This document shows positions 23,977-33,511 of a stretch of DNA of 64,000 bases, one piece after another. Made by a program: the position numbers and the translations under genes. Positions within the stretch are counted from its first letter, which is position 1. Each line of letters opens with the position of its first letter. The stretch lies in assembly GCF_902833225.1 (NCBI RefSeq), contig NZ_CADFEI010000015.1, positions 62,001 through 126,000 on the forward strand. Direction: 5' to 3'. The notes under the pieces were generated by a model that saw nothing but the letters and a program-made list of their open reading frames with translations, did no database searches and was not told where the DNA came from. The DNA comes from Burkholderia sp. BCC1644. Its GTDB lineage: Bacteria > Pseudomonadota > Gammaproteobacteria > Burkholderiales > Burkholderiaceae.

Positions 23977-25743
23977 ATGTTGCAATCTGGAAAATTCCGC
24001 GTCCGTTTGCTACGCGTCGCGATGCTGATTGCGTGGAGCGTGTCGCTCACGATTTACCCGGTCACCGGAACGAGCAGCACCTCCAGTGGTAACGCAGACG
24101 ATCCGATCGAGATCAGTTCCTCACTCCCGAAGGACCTCAACAATTCCGACGCGCCGCACGCAACCTTGCAACAGGCCGCCAATTTTGCCTGGAATCAGTT
24201 CATCGCACTGAATTGGCCCGCACTTGCCAAAGACACCAATAATCAAAAGCGGGATTATCCCGACACGAGCTTGCCGTTCGGCGACCCTCAGTACAAGGAT
24301 CCTCTCGTCTGGCATACTTTTCGCGGGAAAGTTGAAATATTCCCAACCGACAATTCCACGGCCTTCGCAAAAGGAGCCGCCAACGATTACGGCTACGATG
24401 ACAGGCCGAATTACAGTTACGGACAAGGGAATGTCGCCCCCTCCTCCGGACCGGCGCCCTGGATCAATCTCGACGAGAACAGCCAGATCGGCCTGAACAA
24501 GATTTATGCCGGCGTCGTGTCGAGCACACCGCTGGATAAAAACGCGCAAATTCTCTTTATGGCGAAGGCCAACAGAAACGAATACAAGTACATTACCGCA
24601 AACAAATGGTGGAACCCGCTGGCTCCGGACCCGAAATTGTCCGATCCGCCAGGCTCCACCCCGACCATATTCCAGGCGACCGCCGATTTCGTCAAAGCAT
24701 ACAAACGCGACCCGATAGCCGGCTCTACCAATTGCGACGGCAACCCCTCCAAGGCCAGGTGCATCAGCCTCCCGCTGGATTCCATTGAAATCAAGGCAGC
24801 ATGGAGAAGGCTGACTCCTGACGAAATAAAATCCGGCCGCTTTTATACGACCCTTACCCGTCACTACGAAAGCGAAGACGACGGAAAGCACATCAAAGCT
24901 ACCGATGAAGTCATGGGGCTGGTCGGACTGCACATCATCAGAAAAACAAAATCCGCCCCCTATTTCATTTATACGACCTTCGAGCAAGCCGACAACATAA
25001 CGGACGCCGGCGGGAATCCGATCGAAGACGAGGACGGAAATTACAAGAGCGTGCTGAAGAACGTAACACCGATGACGCCGAATGTAATCTCCAACAACGC
25101 CACCGCAAGCACAACCCAAACATTCATGCGCCCGGGGAGTTACCCTGCCCAACCGAACAAACAGCTTTATTATCAAAACATAAAAGACACCAAGGATCAC
25201 AGTTCCGGTCTGCTCGATGGCGGGATAATTCTCGTCAACAAGAGAATCAATGACATACCGGACGAGATAATAAATGCCAACAAGCAGGCTCACGACAAGA
25301 TCCGGTCATATGCAGCAGCCAACAACTTCAAATCGCCGCCCGTCTGGCTGTACTACAAACTCATCAATGTTCAAAACACCCCTCTCGGGGAAAAGATTCC
25401 CGGAGTCGACAAATTTCCGCGATCGACCTACTACCAGGCCAACAGTGTTATCGAGACCGATTACAACCTTCAGCGATTCAGCGGAGAATTTGACGACTTC
25501 AGGAATAAAAAATTTACCATTTCCGATTTCACCAAAAGCGGAAACAACCTGACCAACGTTTCGCACAACGGGAACAGTCTCAACATGGGCGGCTGCATGG
25601 GTTGCCATGGCAATGCCCAGGCTGCCGGGTCCGGCTTCAGCTTCATCTTTCTTGACTCACCCGTGACCGCCCCGGAGTGGGACACCAAATCCCTGAACGA
25701 CAGTAAATTCCGCCGTTTCATGAATTACCTGGCCCGCCCATGA
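23977..25743 (+). CDS. Exported protein with C-terminal c-type heme motif (unknown function)
   Basis: A 588-residue protein. A signal peptide (LLRVAMLIAWSVSLTIYPVTGTSS) is followed by FAWNQFIALNWPA, PLVWHTFRGKVEIFP, SIEIKAAWRRLTPDE and VMGLVGLHIIRKTKSAPYFIYTTFEQADN. One CMGCH motif (Cys540, Cys543, His544) sits near the end in GGCMGCHGNAQAAGSGFSFIF. CAGGAGA lies upstream of ATG 23977; the frame is open to 23905 but without a better start. It probably works with the preceding heme protein as an extracytoplasmic pair. Composition is low GC with many AAT/AAA codons, suggesting transfer. No catalytic family is recognised. Confidence 0.7.
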   Translation: MLQSGKFRVRLLRVAMLIAWSVSLTIYPVTGTSSTSSGNADDPIEISSSLPKDLNNSDAPHATLQQAANFAWNQFIALNWPALAKDTNNQKRDYPDTSLPFGDPQYKDPLVWHTFRGKVEIFPTDNSTAFAKGAANDYGYDDRPNYSYGQGNVAPSSGPAPWINLDENSQIGLNKIYAGVVSSTPLDKNAQILFMAKANRNEYKYITANKWWNPLAPDPKLSDPPGSTPTIFQATADFVKAYKRDPIAGSTNCDGNPSKARCISLPLDSIEIKAAWRRLTPDEIKSGRFYTTLTRHYESEDDGKHIKATDEVMGLVGLHIIRKTKSAPYFIYTTFEQADNITDAGGNPIEDEDGNYKSVLKNVTPMTPNVISNNATASTTQTFMRPGSYPAQPNKQLYYQNIKDTKDHSSGLLDGGIILVNKRINDIPDEIINANKQAHDKIRSYAAANNFKSPPVWLYYKLINVQNTPLGEKIPGVDKFPRSTYYQANSVIETDYNLQRFSGEFDDFRNKKFTISDFTKSGNNLTNVSHNGNSLNMGGCMGCHGNAQAAGSGFSFIFLDSPVTAPEWDTKSLNDSKFRRFMNYLARP

Positions 25744-25884
25744 AAGCTCGTTCATTTCAACCACGAACCGGGAGAATTTTTGCAAAGCATTCCGAACTCC
25801 GCCCGGTGGATGGAAAGGTAAATTGTCCATCCCGCACTCGAGGCAATCCGACAGACGATTTAATCACGACTTAAAGAGACCATC

Positions 25885-26334
25885 ATGCCGAATACCATCA
25901 ACATACTTGTTGCAGTAAATACGACCGGCGCAGTCAACGCAAACAACGGAGATATTCCGGGGAAAGGCGTGGGCGACTTCGTATATATGGCGGACGACTC
26001 CGACACCACATACCCGTCCGCCGAAAACTACAAAACCGAGGGTACCGACGAATTGCTCACGTACTGCGAAGACGGGGACACCCTCATTTGGCGCGTGTAT
26101 TCAATCAATCAACAGCCGAGCATTTCCATTACAGGAATTACCGGGGACGTGTACGCCACGTTCAATGAATTCAAGCCTCAAGCGATACCCGGGCATGACG
26201 GCCAATGGTGGTCCGCAGTTATTCATGGGACAGGAACAAGCGTTCAATATTCCGTCAAGCTATCGATCGGCGGCGTGCCTGTCTCGTTTGATCCGCATAT
26301 CACATCGGTAGAACCTGAATACGCCAAGCGCTAG
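25885..26334 (+). CDS. PixA/AidA-like inclusion-body family protein
   Basis: A 149-residue protein without signal peptide. The start INILVAVNTTGAV, the middle GVGDFVYMADD, and GDTLIWRVYSINQQPSISITGI resemble the PixA/AidA family: beta-rich small proteins, of which AidA is quorum-regulated in Burkholderia/Ralstonia and PixA forms inclusion bodies in Xenorhabdus. The match is by pattern and not certain. AAAGAG precedes the ATG. It follows the two heme-motif genes after 141 bp in the same low-GC segment and may share their regulation. Confidence 0.5.
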   Translation: MPNTINILVAVNTTGAVNANNGDIPGKGVGDFVYMADDSDTTYPSAENYKTEGTDELLTYCEDGDTLIWRVYSINQQPSISITGITGDVYATFNEFKPQAIPGHDGQWWSAVIHGTGTSVQYSVKLSIGGVPVSFDPHITSVEPEYAKR

Positions 26335-26476
26335 GTGGGCAAAACGGGGCAACCGACCGGCATCGGGCGCAAACACATGCTTGTCCCGGCCCGTTGCCTC
26401 CCAGCTTGCGACCGCGGTGTCGAACAGCGGCGAGATGGCGTCGTGTCGTGAGGACGATTGCCGCGCAAGCGCCCCG

Positions 26477-27358
26477 TTACCCTCGGCGCGCGGCAGTCTG
26501 CCGGCTCGTCACCGGGCCGCGGACGCCCGACCCCGCGTTGCGCGCCGCCACGTGCTCGAACAGCGCGTCGAGATCGAACCCCGTCGTATCGATGCCGATC
26601 GTATCGCGCAGGCACGCGCCCCACTCGGTCGCGCTGTCGAACGTGACGGAGCGCCCCGCGCCCGCCGCGTCGCGCAGCGTCAGCGTGGTGTTGCGCAGCG
26701 CAGCGCGGCCCTCCGGCAGCACGCGGCACGCGATCAGGTCGTTCACGAAGATCGATTCGGGGTACGTCGACGTGAACCAGTTCGCGGCGTCGTAATCGAT
26801 CCACTCGACCGGTTTCAGCGAGAAACGGTAGGTCGTCTGCCAGCCGTCGGGGATCTCGAACTGCATGTCGAATTCGCCGTCGACCGGCGCGTCGACCACG
26901 CGAAACGCGCCGTGCGGCGTCGGTTGCCGCTCGCCCGGCACGAAGCGCAGCGGCGCGGTCAGCGTCGCGCTGCCGAAGCCGATGTCCGCGAGCCAGACCG
27001 CGCCGTCGAGATCGATGCGCAGCACCATGTGCGTCTGCGCGGTGACGATCTCGGGCGGCATCATCCAGCGCACGCGCGCGATCAGCGGCGTCACGCGAAA
27101 ACCGATCGCCGTGAGCGCGGTATGGAACAGCTTGTTGAGTTCGAAGCAGTAGCCGCCGCGGCGGTGCCCGATCACCTTGTCGACGATCGCGGGCAGGTCG
27201 AGCGCGACGCGCGCGCCGGTCAGCGGATTGAGGTTTTCGAACGGAATCGCCTGCGGATGCAGCACATGCAGCCGGCGCAGCACGTCCAGCGTCGGCTCGG
27301 CCGGGCCGTCGTAGCCGATGCGGGAGAAATAGCGCGAGAGGTCGAACGAGTCAGTCAT
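26477..27358 (-). CDS. nat: Arylamine N-acetyltransferase
   Basis: A 293-residue NAT. The catalytic triad is visible: Cys71 in HRRGGYCFELN, His110 in TAQTHMVL, and Asp125 in LADIGFG. The enzyme acetylates arylamines and hydrazines from acetyl-CoA by a ping-pong mechanism. The length is normal for bacterial NAT. The start at 27358 (MTDSF) is preferred; an upstream extension to 27412 adds unrelated residues. It is convergent with the PixA-like gene and marks the return to high GC. Confidence 0.93.
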   Translation of the reverse strand: MTDSFDLSRYFSRIGYDGPAEPTLDVLRRLHVLHPQAIPFENLNPLTGARVALDLPAIVDKVIGHRRGGYCFELNKLFHTALTAIGFRVTPLIARVRWMMPPEIVTAQTHMVLRIDLDGAVWLADIGFGSATLTAPLRFVPGERQPTPHGAFRVVDAPVDGEFDMQFEIPDGWQTTYRFSLKPVEWIDYDAANWFTSTYPESIFVNDLIACRVLPEGRAALRNTTLTLRDAAGAGRSVTFDSATEWGACLRDTIGIDTTGFDLDALFEHVAARNAGSGVRGPVTSRQTAARRG

Positions 27359-27475
27359 GAACCGGCACCGATAAAAGGGACACGCCACGATAGCATCGCG
27401 CGAAATCCCCATGTTGTGCGGGGCGATTATCCGTCGTCGCGCGATGCCGGCACCGCATCGCGCACCCGCACGACG

Positions 27476-28168
27476 TTACGGCAGCAGCTTCAGCGCGGAC
27501 GATGCGACCGACGGCACCGAAATGCCCTGGCTCGTCGCGAACTGCACGGCCTGGCTGAGTGTCGCCGCGAGCGACTGCAACTGGCCCGGCGCGCTTTGCG
27601 CGATATACGACGCGGCCTGCATGTTCTGCGGATTCAGGCCCGACTGCAGCAGCGACGCCGCGCTCGTCGAACCAAGATTGCCGAGCCCCGACTGCAACTG
27701 CGAATACTGCGTGAGGCCCTGCCCGAGCGACGCGAGGCCGTTGCTGAATGCCTGCTTGTCGACCGGGCCGTGCGTTGCACCGCCGCTCGCGAACGCCTGG
27801 CCGAGCGCCTGCGACACCGACTGCTGCGCGCCGCCCATCTGCGACAGCGCGGCCGGCGTCAGCGCATTGCCGCCGGACAGCTGGCTCGCGGCCTGCTGTG
27901 CCTGCCCGGCCGCACCGGTCAGCCCCATCGCCGATGCGAGCGACGACTGACCGGTCAGCACCTGCTGGTTCGCGCCGACATAGGCCTGCAGCAACTGCGC
28001 GACCCCGCCGCCCTGCGCGGGGGCCGCCTGCTGTTGCTGACCGCCGCCGAGCAGCGATGCGCCGAGCGACTGCAAGTCGAGCTGCGCGTGCGCGGCGCTA
28101 CTGATCAGGATGCCGAACGCGATGCCTGCCGAGGCCAGGTGACGGCCCGTCGCGCGAATGTGCTTCAT
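27476..28168 (-). CDS. DUF2501-family exported protein (YjjA-like)
   Basis: A 230-residue protein with a signal peptide ending at SSAAHA-Q (residue ~29) and a Gln/Ala/Gly-rich mature part (LDLQSLGASLLGGGQQQQ, repeated SQ and LQSG segments, KLLP end). This matches the DUF2501 family, which includes E. coli YjjA. GAGGAAA precedes ATG 28168. Function is unknown; the composition suggests a helical periplasmic protein. Confidence 0.75.
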   Translation of the reverse strand: MKHIRATGRHLASAGIAFGILISSAAHAQLDLQSLGASLLGGGQQQQAAPAQGGGVAQLLQAYVGANQQVLTGQSSLASAMGLTGAAGQAQQAASQLSGGNALTPAALSQMGGAQQSVSQALGQAFASGGATHGPVDKQAFSNGLASLGQGLTQYSQLQSGLGNLGSTSAASLLQSGLNPQNMQAASYIAQSAPGQLQSLAATLSQAVQFATSQGISVPSVASSALKLLP

Positions 28169-28511
28169 GTGCTTTCCTCGTGCCCGAATGATTGAGGCCG
28201 ATATTGTCGAAGCGCGTCGCGCGGTGCCGCAACGACTGAAACACATCGAAACGAAATCACGGCGCGCGGCCGCTTGCAATTCCGCGACCGGCAGACGTCG
28301 TCACGTGGATTCGTCCACGTTTGCCGTGCGATGTCACGCGTGTACCGGCATTCGTTCCCCAGTTGCGTCAATGCAGGCGACGTCCGGCTTTTTATGCGCA
28401 GCGCAGCAAAGCGCATCGCCGCAAGGCGTCATGTTCGAAGATCGAAGCAAAACGGGCAGCTCGCGCCGCCCGTTTCATCATCCGGCTACCGGCCGTCGGC
28501 CGGCCGCGACG
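28169..28511. other. Intergenic region, nothing recognised
   Basis: This spacer separates the amidase stop from the DUF2501 start. Apart from the latter's ribosome site no promoter, hairpin or coding signal stands out, and reading frames across it show no family pattern. Confidence 0.5.
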
Positions 28512-29996
28512 TTACGCGGCCATCCACGCCGGCCGCCGCTGGCCGACCCAGTCGGCCGCCTGCTCGTAGCCGCGCGCGAGCTGCAGCACCGCGAGATCGG
28601 CACGCGGGCGCCCGATCAGCTGCATCCCCATCGGCAACCCTGCATCGTTGAAGCCGACCGGCACGTTGATCACCGGGCAGCCGGCCAGCGTCCACGGCAC
28701 GACCGTTTCCATCCAGCGGTGGTAGGTATCCATCGTGCGCCCCGCAATCTCCTTCGGCCAGCGCTGGTCGACGTCGAACGGGAACACCTGCGCAGTCGGC
28801 GCGGCGATGAAGTCGTAGCGGTCGAAGAAGCTCAGCACGGCCTGATGCCACGCGGTGCGCTCGACGCTCGCGTCGAACACCGCCGCGCCCTGCATCGCGA
28901 GCAGCCCTTCGACTTCGTAGATCGCCTCGGGCTTCAGCAGCGCGCGGCGCACCGGGTCGCGATAGTGCGCGAGCAGCCCGCCGCCGGACAGCAGGTGCCG
29001 GTGCGCGAGCCACAGGCGCCAGATGCGGTCGGGGGCGAACGCCGGCAATGCGGCATCGACGTCGCAGCCGATCTCGCGCAGCGTCGCGAGCCCCTGCTCG
29101 CACTGCGCGAGCACGCCGGCCTCGGTCGCGAGATAGCCGTTCCAGTCACCGACCCACGCAACGCGCTTGCCGCGCAGGTCCGCGTCGAGCGGCTGCGCGA
29201 ACACGGCCGGATCTTCCGCGAGCGACAGCGGATCGTTCGCGTCGTAGCCGGCCTGGATCGCGAGCAACTGCGCGACGTCGCCGACGGTACGGCCCATCGG
29301 CCCTTCGATGCCGAGCTGCTGCACGAACACGTCGACGCCCGGCCAGCGCGGCACGCGGCCCTGCGACGGACGGAAGCCGTAGATGTTGCAGAACGCGGCC
29401 GGGTTGCGCAGCGAGCCGCCGAAGTCGCTGCCGTCCGCGACCGGCAGCATCCGCGCGGCGAGCGCCGCCGCCGTGCCGCCGCTGCTGCCGCCCGCGCTCT
29501 TCGTCAGGTCATACGGATTGCGCGTCGCGCCATAGACCTCGTTGAACGTGTGCGAGCCGAGCCCGAACTCGGGCGTGTTGGTCTTGCCGATGAAAATCGC
29601 GCCGGCCGCGCGCATCCGCGCGACGCCGACGGAATCGGCCTGCGGCACGTTCTCGCGGAAAATCGGCGAGCCGTAAGTCGTCCGCAGCCCCTTCGTCATC
29701 GCCAGATCCTTCGGCGCCTGCGGCATCCCGTGCATCCAGCCGTGGTACTCGCCGCGCGCCAGTGCGGCGTCCTTTTCCGCGGCTTCGGCGAGCAGCGCAT
29801 CGCGGTCGCGCAGCGCGACGATCGCGTTGACCGCACCGTTTACGCGCTCGACGTGGTCGAGATACGCACGCATCGTCTCGACGCACGACACCGCCTTGCT
29901 GCGGATCGCCGTGGCGAGCTCGCCGGCCGACAGGCGCACGATCGGATCGACGGAAATGGAAGCGGGAGCGAGTAGCTGCGGGGCGCCGTGCGGCAT
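28512..29996 (-). CDS. Amidase (amidase signature family)
   Basis: A 494-residue amidase-signature hydrolase. The Ser-cisSer-Lys triad is visible: Lys96 in QAPKDLA, the SAGGSSGG segment (Ser171/172), and Ser195 in GSDFGGS. It cleaves a carboxamide to an acid and ammonia; the family spans GatA, nylon-oligomer hydrolases and aryl amidases. No gatB or gatC is adjacent, so it is catabolic rather than tRNA-related. GGAGA lies seven bases before ATG 29996. Substrate unknown. Confidence 0.9.
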   Translation of the reverse strand: MPHGAPQLLAPASISVDPIVRLSAGELATAIRSKAVSCVETMRAYLDHVERVNGAVNAIVALRDRDALLAEAAEKDAALARGEYHGWMHGMPQAPKDLAMTKGLRTTYGSPIFRENVPQADSVGVARMRAAGAIFIGKTNTPEFGLGSHTFNEVYGATRNPYDLTKSAGGSSGGTAAALAARMLPVADGSDFGGSLRNPAAFCNIYGFRPSQGRVPRWPGVDVFVQQLGIEGPMGRTVGDVAQLLAIQAGYDANDPLSLAEDPAVFAQPLDADLRGKRVAWVGDWNGYLATEAGVLAQCEQGLATLREIGCDVDAALPAFAPDRIWRLWLAHRHLLSGGGLLAHYRDPVRRALLKPEAIYEVEGLLAMQGAAVFDASVERTAWHQAVLSFFDRYDFIAAPTAQVFPFDVDQRWPKEIAGRTMDTYHRWMETVVPWTLAGCPVINVPVGFNDAGLPMGMQLIGRPRADLAVLQLARGYEQAADWVGQRRPAWMAA

Positions 29997-30211
29997 GCGG
30001 GGTCTCCTGGAATCGGAATGGAATGGCGGGCCGCGTGGCGGCGGCGGGCGCTCCCGGACCGGCCGGGAGAGGCCGCCGCCGCGGCCGATGCTCTACTCTA
30101 CGCGACGCCGGATCGGCGACCTCCGATATTTTCCGTCGCGATTCATTGCGGATCCGACTAAATCGGGGCGATGCTCGTCGAGCCGCCCACGCCATCCCGG
30201 CCGATGAAATC

Positions 30212-30227
30212 GTTTATGCGCATAAAC
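30212..30227. promoter_or_regulatory. Perfect 16-bp palindrome between amidase and Usp genes
   Basis: GTTTATGCGCATAAAC is a perfect palindrome in an AT-rich patch of the 371-bp divergent gap 29997-30367, which holds nothing else I can name. Such uninterrupted palindromes are typical of MarR-type operators. It could serve the amidase (216 bp away) or the Usp-like gene (141 bp away). Confidence 0.45.
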
Positions 30228-30367
30228 TTAAATTTCTTATATTTCTAATAGGCGCGTCATGCGGCGGCGCACGTTAACGACATTTTTACGCGGCCGCCCG
30301 ATCTCTTTAGATTGCCCGCTCCGGCCGCGCGCTACGCTGGAAGCATCTCGTTCCCAGGACACCGTTC

Positions 30368-30802
30368 ATGCTCAAGTTGCTGGTTCCGGTCGGCCACTCG
30401 CCGCGTTCGCTCCAGGCCGTTCGCCACGCGACATTCCTGTATCGCGAGCGCTGCGCGTCGGAAATCGTGCTGATCAACGTCCAGGCGCCGCTCGAATCGA
30501 CGCGGCTCGAGGCCTATCACCCGCTGTCGCGGCTGCGCTCGATCGAGGAGAAGTTCGCGTCCGACGATCTGGCGATGGCGGAGCGGATCCTGCGGGAGGC
30601 CGGTGTCAAATACACCGTCGTGATGAAGGTCGGCCCGGTGGCCGACACGATCGCCACCGCCGCAGCCGAGACCGGGTGCGACGAGATCGTCGTGGTCGCG
30701 CCGCGGCACGATCCGCTGCATGCGCTGATGTCGGTATTTCGCCGCAGCGTGATGGGCCGGCTGGTGCGCATTTCGAATGTGCCGGTGACTGCCGTGCAAT
30801 GA
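30368..30802 (+). CDS. Universal stress protein (UspA) family
   Basis: A 144-residue single Usp domain: LKLLVPVGHSPRSLQAVRHATFL at the start, a central helical part, and RRSVMGRLVRISNVPVTAV at the end. The ATP-binding loop G-2x-G is not kept: VVVAPRHDPLHAL replaces the usual GSxGxxGL. It therefore probably belongs to the non-ATP-binding, UspA-like branch. It is monocistronic with a divergent regulatory region upstream. Confidence 0.85.
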   Translation: MLKLLVPVGHSPRSLQAVRHATFLYRERCASEIVLINVQAPLESTRLEAYHPLSRLRSIEEKFASDDLAMAERILREAGVKYTVVMKVGPVADTIATAAAETGCDEIVVVAPRHDPLHALMSVFRRSVMGRLVRISNVPVTAVQ

Positions 30803-30937
30803 CGCGCGTCAGGCACGGCCGCGCAACTGAAGCCGGCCGCCTGACCGGCCCGAGGGCTTGCACTCGCGGCCGTCGAACGAGCGACGCGGTACGTGTGCGC
30901 ATCGTGCCTCGCGCGCGTACCCGCCATCAGGCCGCGC

Positions 30938-31048
30938 TCAGTCGATGACCTTGCGCCAGAACACGAAATAGGCAGCCGCCGAAGACGCCACCAGGAGAAT
31001 GGCCCACATCGGAGCGAGACTGATCAGCACGGAAGAGACGTTCAACAT
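30938..31048 (-). CDS. 36-residue single-helix membrane peptide
   Basis: A short reading frame starting at ATG 31048 with GAGGAAT seven bases upstream. It encodes MLNVSSVLISLAPMWAILLVASSAAAYFVFWRKVID: one hydrophobic helix of about 24 residues followed by a positive WRK end, so it would sit in the membrane with its C-terminus in the cytoplasm. I recognise no family. The good ribosome site and clean helix support it as real, but translation is not proven. Confidence 0.5.
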   Translation of the reverse strand: MLNVSSVLISLAPMWAILLVASSAAAYFVFWRKVID

Positions 31049-31360
31049 TTGGATTCCTCACTATTTCGACAGCGATGTTCAACATGCACCTGCTTGCCGG
31101 AACCGATGCATTCACCTGCCATCGCGCTCCGTCAAATCATGCATTCATGCTATAGCCTTGAGCGTTCGCGCGACCGTCTCCTCCCGCCCGTACCCTGACA
31201 TTCGTCAAACTCGCGCGCATCATCGCCGTGCCGGGTTCCGACGAAAAATCGGGACAGGATCACCCCGCCCGCCATCGTTTTCAGCAGACGTTTACCGGGG
31301 GAAGCCCCAAGTGCTTCGTCGAACGTGTCCCGTTACGCTTGAGCGACGAGGAGACGAATC
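31049..31360. other. Intergenic region, nothing recognised
   Basis: A 312-bp spacer between the small membrane-peptide gene and a small exported-protein gene, which diverge. It must contain both promoters, but no clear -35/-10 pair, repeat or hairpin was identified. Confidence 0.4.
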
Positions 31361-31609
31361 ATGAGACGAGCCGTACATATCGCTGTTTTCGCGCTGCTGG
31401 CCTATCTCATCGGCGATCGCGCCATCCTGCATGCGCAAGGCCGCGACGCCAGCCCGCTCGCGTGCGAGCAAGGCGCTGCGCAGGTCAAGGCCGACGCGCT
31501 CGGCCGTGGTTTCGGCGACGCCGCCGCCGGCAGCCAGAGCGAGGCCTTCATGTCGGGCTGCCTGGTGACCGGGCGAGGCAACCAGGATGTGGCGATGGCG
31601 AACCGGTGA
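31361..31609 (+). CDS. Small exported or membrane-anchored protein, 82 residues
   Basis: An 82-residue protein with GAGGAGA eight bases before its ATG. Residues 5-25 (VHIAVFALLAYLIGDRAILHAQ) form a signal peptide or anchor. The remaining ~55 residues are Ala/Gly-rich with two cysteines (LACEQGAAQ and MSGCLVTG), which could form a disulfide in the periplasm. No family recognised. Confidence 0.6.
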   Translation: MRRAVHIAVFALLAYLIGDRAILHAQGRDASPLACEQGAAQVKADALGRGFGDAAAGSQSEAFMSGCLVTGRGNQDVAMANR

Positions 31610-31677
31610 CGCACATCCGGTGACGCGCCGACCGCGTTCACGTCGAAACGGCCGAACGCAAGCCGCGAGCGATCGCG

Positions 31678-32145
31678 TCAATTGCCGCTGTTGACCGTCA
31701 TTTTCCCGATCGGCATCGCGACGGACGTCGCGGTCCGGACACCGTTCACGCTGAACGTCTGCTCGCGGTCCGCATCGTTGGCGGGAAGACGCATCGACAA
31801 CTGCGCCATCAGGCCGTCTTTTCCGTACTGACCAAACCAGTCGATCAACCGGCCGATGTAGCACGTGCCGCCGACATGAACCGGCATGTCGCCGACGATC
31901 TCGTACGAATAGTGACCGGGGCCATCGTTCGAATACGCGTCGCGGTCATCGCCCTGCACCGACCGCGGAATCGGGCATAGCGGCTTGCCGGCACCCGCCT
32001 CGCGCGCCCGGCTGTCGCTCACGTCGTACAGCGCCTGTTCGAGCGCCGCATGCAGTGCGCCGTCAAGCATCGTTGAACCCGTCTTGCCTTCGTTGTGCTG
32101 CGCGATCGGCACCGACAGGCGATAGCGCTAATGCACGGTCGGCAT
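31678..32145 (-). pseudogene. Hypothetical protein gene interrupted by an early in-frame stop
   Basis: From ATG 32145, preceded by GAGG at a good distance, the frame reads MPTVH, then TAG (32128-32130), then RYRLSVPIAQHNEGKTGSTM and on without interruption for ~149 residues to 31678. The sequence after the stop looks coding (YSYEIVGDMPVHVGGTCYIG and similar). A single-base change of a Gln or Trp codon could have created the TAG. Alternatively translation starts at GTG 32112, but no ribosome site is visible there. No family recognised. Confidence 0.5.
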
Positions 32146-32261
32146 CGGCACCTCGTCGAGCCACGGCGCATCGGATTTCCGCTACAGTGGCTTGCCCGGC
32201 CTTCGACCTCCGGCCGCCATGTCGAGACTCCGCTTCATCTACAACGACAGCCAATCAAAAG

Positions 32262-32735
32262 ATGAGCCATCCGAACACCGAACTGATCCAGCGTTTCTAC
32301 ACGGCTTTCCAGCAGCGCGACATCGACGCGATGCTCGCCTGCTATGCCGACGACATCGTCTTCAGCGATCCCGCGTTTGGCGAACTGCATGGCGACCTCG
32401 CACGCGACATGTGGCGCATGCTCGTCGCGCGGGCGCAGGAATTTTCGCTGACGTTCGGCGACGTCGCCGCGGACGAGCAGACCGGCGGCGCGGAGTGGAT
32501 CGCGCACTACCGGTTCACCGCGACCGGCCGGATGGTGGTCAACCGGATCGACGCGCGGTTCCGGTTTCGCGATGGCCGCATCGTCGAGCATCGCGACAGT
32601 TTCGACCTGTGGCGCTGGGCGCGTCAGGCGCTCGGGCTGAAAGGCACGCTGCTCGGCTGGACACCGTTCATGCAACGCGCAATCCGCGCTCAGGCGCGGA
32701 AAAATCTCGACGCGTATCGGGCGAAGCGGAAATAA
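32262..32735 (+). CDS. NTF2-like/SnoaL-like protein
   Basis: A 157-residue protein of the NTF2-like cone fold: NTELIQRFYTAFQQRDIDAMLACYADDIVFSDPAFGEL is the helical start and first strand, and ATGRMVVNRIDARFRFRDGRIVEHRDSFDLWRW the closing sheet. The family includes ketosteroid-isomerase-like enzymes and ligand-binding proteins. The ribosome site is weak. It lies convergent to the next gene with 11 bp between them. No specific function. Confidence 0.85.
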   Translation: MSHPNTELIQRFYTAFQQRDIDAMLACYADDIVFSDPAFGELHGDLARDMWRMLVARAQEFSLTFGDVAADEQTGGAEWIAHYRFTATGRMVVNRIDARFRFRDGRIVEHRDSFDLWRWARQALGLKGTLLGWTPFMQRAIRAQARKNLDAYRAKRK

Positions 32736-32746
32736 GTCACGCGCCG

Positions 32747-33511
32747 CTATGGCTTCATCGTCGCGTTGATCAGGTCGTGCGCCATGTCCGGCAACACGCC
32801 GTCCGGGTTCTTGAGGCCGTTCTGGCGATACCAGCTCTCATCGGCTTCGGGATGCGGACCGGCGAGCCCGACGCGCCCCTTGCCGTAACGGTACGTCGCG
32901 ACTGCGATATCGCGGTTCGGGTACGTCGCCAGTACGACCCCGCCGGAGCCGGCCGGCACGGCCGGGAGCATCGCGCCGTCCTGATAGTAGATCCAGCGTT
33001 TCTTCCCGCGCCATACGACCGGCGTGACCGTGTCGGCGATGCCGTGCAGCGTCGAGCCCGGCCGGTCGACTTCGGAGTCGATGTCGCCGTCGACCAGCCG
33101 GAAACCCTGTTCGCCCGCCAGGTACGCGCCCATGCAGAGCCCCAGGTAACGCCCGCCGTTCGCTACGTAATGCCGCACGGCCTTGATCGCATTTTTCCCG
33201 ATGCTGGCTGCCGCGCCGGGAACGTCCTGCCCGCCGCCTGGCTGCACATATAACGCCGCACCGGCCAGCACCGCGGGCGTGATCTTGAGCTTTTCCGCCG
33301 GGCCGACGTAGATCACCCGGAAGTTGTAGTCCGATTCCCGCAGGCGGCTGGCGATCGCCTCGGGGCAGCCATCGCACGCGGCGGGGCCGCGATAGACCAG
33401 CGCGACGGGCCGGCTGGCCTCACGACGCGTTTCGTCGCCGGTCGTCGCCGCATGAGCGACCGACGACGCGACGAGCGACATCGCCAGGAAAATCGAATCT
33501 CTGGATCGCAT
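32747..33511 (-). CDS. Exported BPL_N/GATase1-like protein
   Basis: A 254-residue protein with a signal peptide (IFLAMSLVASSVAHA, cut near residue 21). The mature domain resembles the biotin-protein-ligase N-terminal/class I amidotransferase-like fold: LYVQPGGGQDVPGA, then the nucleophile-elbow-like RYLGLCMGAYLAG with Cys126, then GLAGPHPEADESW with a His. Catalysis is possible but unproven. ATG 33511 is chosen because it begins the signal peptide; the frame is open further upstream. Confidence 0.75.
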   Translation of the reverse strand: MRSRDSIFLAMSLVASSVAHAATTGDETRREASRPVALVYRGPAACDGCPEAIASRLRESDYNFRVIYVGPAEKLKITPAVLAGAALYVQPGGGQDVPGAAASIGKNAIKAVRHYVANGGRYLGLCMGAYLAGEQGFRLVDGDIDSEVDRPGSTLHGIADTVTPVVWRGKKRWIYYQDGAMLPAVPAGSGGVVLATYPNRDIAVATYRYGKGRVGLAGPHPEADESWYRQNGLKNPDGVLPDMAHDLINATMKP

